From positions 1 through 7,897 of the forward strand of contig JAKLIU010000090.1 of NCBI GenBank assembly GCA_022709445.1: a DNA stretch of 7,897 nt, read 5' to 3'. The translations under genes and the position numbers were made by a program. Below the pieces are notes generated by a model, which was given only the letters and a program-made list of their open reading frames with translations, ran no database searches and was not told where the DNA came from. Each line of letters starts with the position of its first letter. The stretch's first letter is position 1. Below, one piece after another: positions 4,432-7,897 of the stretch. This DNA is from Spirochaetota bacterium (GTDB lineage Bacteria > Spirochaetota > Spirochaetia > Treponematales > UBA12059).

Positions 4432-5833
4432 TTCCTGCGGCGCGGCATGGCTGGCCACGGCGGCCGGCACGGCATTGGCGAAGGGTCCCGACGCGCGCTT
4501 TTCGCGCGTGGAGACCGATTCGCGAAGCGCCGGGCCGGGTTGCCTGTTCGTGGCGCTCAAGGGCGAGCGCGCGGACGGCCACGACCATGCGGCCGCGGCG
4601 GCCGCCTCCGGGGCGGCCGCCATCCTGGTGTCCGAGGCCTGGTGGCGCTCCGCCGGAGCCGCCATGGCGGACGCCGACCCCGCGTTCCGCGGCGTCGCCG
4701 TGGTCGCCGTCCCGGACCCGCTCAAGGCGCTGCAGGCCGCGGCCTCTGCCTGGCGCTCCCGGTTCTGCGCCAGGCGCATCGGGGTCACCGGTTCTTCCGG
4801 CAAGACCACGGTCAAGGAACTGATCGCTTCCATACTGTCCGTATCGCACTCGGTCGTCCGCAACCCGGGCAACCTCAATTCCGACATCGGGCTTCCCGCC
4901 TCCGTATTCCTCATGCGCCCTTCCCACGAGTACGCCGTCTTCGAGATGGGCATCAACGCGATCGGGGAGATGGACGTCCTGGCGGGGATCTTCCGGCCGG
5001 ACTGCGCCCTCATCAACAACATAGGCACGGCCCACATCGGCCTCCTGGGCGGCACCCGCCTGGGCATAGCCTCGGAAAAGAAGAAGATCTGCTCGCGCTT
5101 CGACGGCGGCCAGGACCTGGTGGTCCACGAGGACGACGAGTTCCGCGATTTCCTGGTCCAGGACGTCCGGGGGCGCTGCCACTCCTTCGGCCCGCGCTCG
5201 GTCCGGCTCTTCGAGGGCGCGCGGAGCCTGGGCCTGGCCGGGTGGTCGTTCCGCTACGCGGGCACCGAGGCGACCCTGTCGCTGCCCGGCGCGCACAACC
5301 TCCTCAACGCCCTGGCGGCCGCCCGCGTGGCCGAGCTCCACGACGTCCCGCCGGAGGAGGTCCGCGAGGGCCTGGCCGCGGTCAAGGCCCTCTCCGGGCG
5401 CTCGGAGATCCTAGAGGGGCCGGTCACCGTGGTCAACGACTGCTACAACGCCAACGCGGAGAGCACGCTTGCCGCGCTCGCCTTCTGCGACGAGGCGGAC
5501 TGCGCCGGCCGCCGCGTCTACGTGCTGGGTTCCATGAAGGAGCTCGGCTCGGAGTCGCGGGCCGCCCACGCACGGGTCGGCGAGGCCGCCGCCCGTTCCA
5601 GGGCCGACGTCGTCCTGTTCTTCGGGGAGGAGGCCAGGGACGCGTTCGATGCCGCCTCCGCCCTGGCTCCCGCGGCCGAACTGAGGCACCACCTGCGATT
5701 CGACGACCTGGCCCGCGACGCATCCGCGATCGCGAGGCCCGGCGACATCGTCCTGCTCAAGGCGAGCCGCTCAATGGAACTCGAGCGCCTCGCCGACATC
5801 CTGGCCGGACGCGGAGGCACCCATGTTCCTTGA
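4424..5833 (+). CDS. murF: UDP-N-acetylmuramoyl-tripeptide--D-alanyl-D-alanine ligase MurF
   Basis: The 469-residue product is the cytoplasmic Mur ligase that adds D-Ala-D-Ala to UDP-MurNAc-tripeptide, using ATP. It has the N-terminal UDP-substrate domain with TDSR (31-34) and LFVALKGERADGHD (41-54). The central ATP-binding domain has the P-loop GVTGSSGKTTVK (120-131), NPGNLNSDIGLP (147-158), EMG (174-176), NNIGTAHIG (198-206) and SEKKKI (217-222, where the modified lysine is expected). The ligand-rotating C-terminal part has GAHNLLNALAA (289-299) and NDCYNANAES (338-347). The NxNAES motif and the direct step to mraY mark it as MurF, not MurE or MurC. GGGGAAA lies just before the ATG, inside the end of ftsL. 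The 3' end overlaps mraY by 11 bases. No truncation is seen. Confidence 0.96.
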   Translation: MDDSCGAAWLATAAGTALAKGPDARFSRVETDSRSAGPGCLFVALKGERADGHDHAAAAAASGAAAILVSEAWWRSAGAAMADADPAFRGVAVVAVPDPLKALQAAASAWRSRFCARRIGVTGSSGKTTVKELIASILSVSHSVVRNPGNLNSDIGLPASVFLMRPSHEYAVFEMGINAIGEMDVLAGIFRPDCALINNIGTAHIGLLGGTRLGIASEKKKICSRFDGGQDLVVHEDDEFRDFLVQDVRGRCHSFGPRSVRLFEGARSLGLAGWSFRYAGTEATLSLPGAHNLLNALAAARVAELHDVPPEEVREGLAAVKALSGRSEILEGPVTVVNDCYNANAESTLAALAFCDEADCAGRRVYVLGSMKELGSESRAAHARVGEAAARSRADVVLFFGEEARDAFDAASALAPAAELRHHLRFDDLARDASAIARPGDIVLLKASRSMELERLADILAGRGGTHVP

Positions 5834-6905
5834 GTGGATCTATCCCCTGGTCAAGTTCTTCTCCCCGCTCAACGTATTCCGGTACCTCACCTTCCGGTCC
5901 GCCTACGCGGCGGTCACGGCCCTGCTGGTGGCCTTCCTGTTCGGTCCCTGGATCATCGAGAAGCTCCGCGCGGTCAAGTTCGGCCAGTCCATACGCGCCG
6001 ACGGGCCGCAGACCCACCTGGCCAAGACCGGGACGCCCACCATGGGCGGACTCCTGATCCTGGCGGCGGTGATCGCGGCCACCCTCCTGTGGGTGGACCT
6101 GTCAAACCGCTACACCTGGATCTGCCTCGGCGCGATGGTCGGCTTCGGCTTCGTGGGCTTCCTCGACGACTGGCTCAAGATCAAGAAGAAGAATTCGGAC
6201 GGCCTGTCCGCCAAGGCCAAGCTGGCCGGCCAGTTCCTGGTGGCCCTGGCCGTGGTCATGGCCCTGTACCTGGACCGCACCCCCGACACCACGCTCCTGT
6301 ACCTGCCCTTCTTCAAGGGGGCCATCCTGGACCTGGGAATCTTCTACATACCGGTGGCCATGGTGTTCCTGGTGGGCTGGTCCAACGCGGTCAACCTGAG
6401 CGACGGCCTGGACGGCCTGGCCACCGGCCTGGTCATGATGTCGGTCATAGCGCTCGGGATCATCACCTACCTGTCGGGGCGCGCGGACTGGTCCGAGTAC
6501 CTGGGCCTGCCCTACGTGAAGGGCGCGGGCGAGCTGACCGTGTTCGTGCTGGCCCTCCTGGGGGCCACCGTCGGCTTCCTGTGGTTCAACGCCCACCCCG
6601 CGGAGGTCTTCATGGGCGACGTGGGCTCCCTGAGCCTGGGCGGTGTCATCGCGGTGCTGTCGCTGATCGTCAAGAAGGAAGCGCTCCTTTTCATCGTGGG
6701 CGGCGTGTTCGTGCTGGAGGAGCTGTCCGTCATCATACAGGTGCTGTACTTCAAGGCCACCAAGGGCAGGCGGGTGTTCCGCATGGCGCCCCTGCACCAC
6801 CACTTCGAGCTGTCCGGCTGGAAGGAGACCAAGGTGGTGGTGCGCTTCTGGATATTGGGAGGGCTGTTCGCCCTCGTCGCCCTGTCCACGCTCAAGATAC
6901 AGTAG
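5823..6905 (+). CDS. mraY: Phospho-N-acetylmuramoyl-pentapeptide transferase MraY
   Basis: The 360-residue product is the polytopic inner-membrane enzyme that transfers phospho-MurNAc-pentapeptide to undecaprenyl phosphate, forming lipid I. Its length equals that of E. coli MraY. Conserved cytoplasmic motifs are present: KTGTPTMGG (68-76), the Mg-binding FLDDWLK (113-119, Asp115-Asp116), NAVNLSDGLDGLA (188-200), NAHPAEVFMGDVGSL (256-270, Asp266) and MAPLHHHFEL (321-330, the His triad). About ten hydrophobic helices alternate with these loops. GGAGG (5813-5817) lies 5 bases before the ATG within the end of murF. The C-terminus is complete, ending shortly after the last helix, and ftsW begins 9 bases later. 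Confidence 0.98.
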   Translation: MFLEWIYPLVKFFSPLNVFRYLTFRSAYAAVTALLVAFLFGPWIIEKLRAVKFGQSIRADGPQTHLAKTGTPTMGGLLILAAVIAATLLWVDLSNRYTWICLGAMVGFGFVGFLDDWLKIKKKNSDGLSAKAKLAGQFLVALAVVMALYLDRTPDTTLLYLPFFKGAILDLGIFYIPVAMVFLVGWSNAVNLSDGLDGLATGLVMMSVIALGIITYLSGRADWSEYLGLPYVKGAGELTVFVLALLGATVGFLWFNAHPAEVFMGDVGSLSLGGVIAVLSLIVKKEALLFIVGGVFVLEELSVIIQVLYFKATKGRRVFRMAPLHHHFELSGWKETKVVVRFWILGGLFALVALSTLKIQ

Positions 6906-6914
6906 GACGGAACG

Positions 6915-7897
6915 ATGCCAGCAGCGCTTGCCATGGAACGACCGTTCTCCCGGTTCAGGGGCGACGGGGCCTTGCTCGGCGCCATCGTCCTCCTGGCGGG
7001 ACTGGGCATGGTCAACCTCTACTCGGCTTCCTACGGCTACGCGATGGCGCTCGGGCTCCCGCCGCACTACTTCGCCCTGCGGCAGCTGATGTGGGCCCTG
7101 CCTGCGTTGGCGGTGTTCGCGGCCGCCTACGCGGTGCCGCTGGACTGGCTCAGGCCCAGGGCCGGCGCCATCATCCTGACGAGCCTCCTCCTCCTGGTCC
7201 TGCCCTTCCTGCCCGGCATCGGCATAGCCAAGAACGGCGCATTCCGCTGGTTCGGCCTCGGCGGGCTCATGTTCCAGCCTTCCGAGCTCTTCAAGCCCGC
7301 CCTGGTGCTCTACCTGGCGCACATCCTGTCCAAGAAGGCAGACCGGCTGTCCGACGTGGTGAACGCCGTGATCCCGCCGCTCCTGGTGGCAGCCGCGGGC
7401 ATGGCCGTCATCCTCCTGCAGAACGACTTCTCCACGGCGATGCTGGTGGGGGCGCTGGCCGCCATCATGTTCTGGATCGCCCGGGTGCCCGTGGTGTTCT
7501 TCGCCGCGCTGGGTTCCGTGGGCCTGCCCCTGGCTTCCCTGTCCGTGCTCACCAGCGACTACCGGCTGAAGCGCGTGCTCGGGTTCATCGCTCCGGGCTA
7601 CGATCCGGCGGACATCTCCTATCAGGTGAACGGTTCGCTCAAGGCCATCCGCGCGGGCGGGCTCTGGGGCAAGGGGTTCCTGCAGGGTACGCAGGGCCAT
7701 CTGAATTTCCTGCCGGAGAAGCAGACCGACTTCATATTTACGATGATTGCTGAGGAATTCGGCCTGGTCGGCGCATTGACGACGCTGACGATGCTGCTGC
7801 TGGTCGTGGTGTTCTGTTACTTGGTTGCCTTCCGCAGCAAGCATCAGTTCGGGCGACTGCTGGCGATTGGGCTCGGCACTAATTTCTTCCTGTATGT
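6915..7897 (+). CDS. ftsW: Septal peptidoglycan polymerase FtsW (SEDS family), 3' end missing
   Basis: An open frame of 327 codons runs from ATG 6915 off the right edge. It is a SEDS glycosyltransferase, which polymerises lipid II into glycan strands at the septum with a class B penicillin-binding protein. Signatures are NLYSAS (34-39), GAFRWFGLGGLMFQPSELFK (108-127), DFSTAML (171-177) and GTQGHLNFLPEKQTDFIF (258-275), where Asp272 aligns with the catalytic Asp of RodA and FtsW. About eight or nine membrane helices are present; FtsW usually has ten, so roughly the last 40-70 residues are lost. RodA is a close relative, but the dcw position favours FtsW. ATG 6915 is preferred over in-frame ATG 6933 because AGGA (6904-6907), overlapping the mraY stop, is 7 bases upstream. 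Codons turn less GC-rich after about 7735. Confidence 0.93.
   Translation, partial: MPAALAMERPFSRFRGDGALLGAIVLLAGLGMVNLYSASYGYAMALGLPPHYFALRQLMWALPALAVFAAAYAVPLDWLRPRAGAIILTSLLLLVLPFLPGIGIAKNGAFRWFGLGGLMFQPSELFKPALVLYLAHILSKKADRLSDVVNAVIPPLLVAAAGMAVILLQNDFSTAMLVGALAAIMFWIARVPVVFFAALGSVGLPLASLSVLTSDYRLKRVLGFIAPGYDPADISYQVNGSLKAIRAGGLWGKGFLQGTQGHLNFLPEKQTDFIFTMIAEEFGLVGALTTLTMLLLVVVFCYLVAFRSKHQFGRLLAIGLGTNFFLY

Noticed and set aside
4447..6057. 536-codon plus-strand frame over murF
   Set aside because: Out-of-frame shadow of murF, Arg/Gly/Pro-rich with no recognisable domain.
5834..7753. 639-codon plus-strand frame overlapping mraY and ftsW
   Set aside because: It is an out-of-frame shadow, rich in Gly/Arg/Pro. 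The mraY and ftsW frames carry all the conserved motifs.
6102..7844. 580-codon open frame on the minus strand
   Set aside because: It is antisense to mraY and ftsW, both firmly identified. The product is a low-complexity His/Gln/Gly/Glu-rich string, a shadow of GC-rich membrane-protein codons.
1..7897. CRISPR array, insertion sequence, phage, toxin-antitoxin, tRNA or rRNA
   Set aside because: I read both strands for spaced direct repeats, transposase or integrase motifs and RNA gene signatures, and found none. The only tandem repeats are the MraZ-type pentamers.

Overview
The window is a high-GC bacterial chromosome segment carrying the front end of a division and cell-wall (dcw) cluster, with a short accessory stretch before it. 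The cluster order is mraZ, rsmH, an ftsL-like gene, murF, mraY, ftsW (cut by the window end). ftsI, murE and murD are absent from the positions they hold in Escherichia coli or Bacillus. From memory, this compact order is the one found in spirochaetes such as Borrelia and Treponema, where ftsQ/divIB, ftsA and ftsZ follow. The RsmH sequence and the ComFB-like gene upstream also look spirochaetal. My best guess is a high-GC, environmental-type member of Spirochaetota; this is inference from gene order and motifs, not from a database match.

Layout. Positions 1-114 (minus strand) hold the first 38 codons of a lipoprotein that runs off the left edge. It diverges from an HD-domain dNTP triphosphohydrolase-like gene (174-1421, plus). 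Next on the plus strand is a ComFB-domain protein with an extra C-terminal beta-rich domain (1492-2193). A small unrecognised protein gene (2212-2460, minus) converges on it. Then comes a 206-base divergent intergenic region (2461-2666). It holds a minus-strand promoter that seems to give a leaderless transcript, a set of inverted repeats, a good plus-strand promoter (TTGACA/TAGTAT), and a run of four 10-base-period GTGGG-type repeats ending at the mraZ start codon. These repeats match the known form of MraZ operators.

From 2667 to the end all genes lie on the plus strand and are close together: 12 bases between mraZ and rsmH, 67 between rsmH and ftsL, then overlaps of 8 and 11 bases, then a 9-base gap. 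They read as one operon under MraZ autoregulation. The products act together. RsmH methylates 16S rRNA. MurF completes UDP-MurNAc-pentapeptide. MraY moves it onto undecaprenyl phosphate to give lipid I. FtsW is the septal peptidoglycan polymerase that uses the later lipid II. The FtsL-like protein would belong to the divisome complex that activates FtsW.

I found no phage, insertion sequence, CRISPR array, RNA gene or clear new defence system. The parts most worth a second look are the ComFB fusion protein, the regulatory region before mraZ, the hairpin pair between rsmH and ftsL, and the two minus-strand genes that lack a Shine-Dalgarno site.
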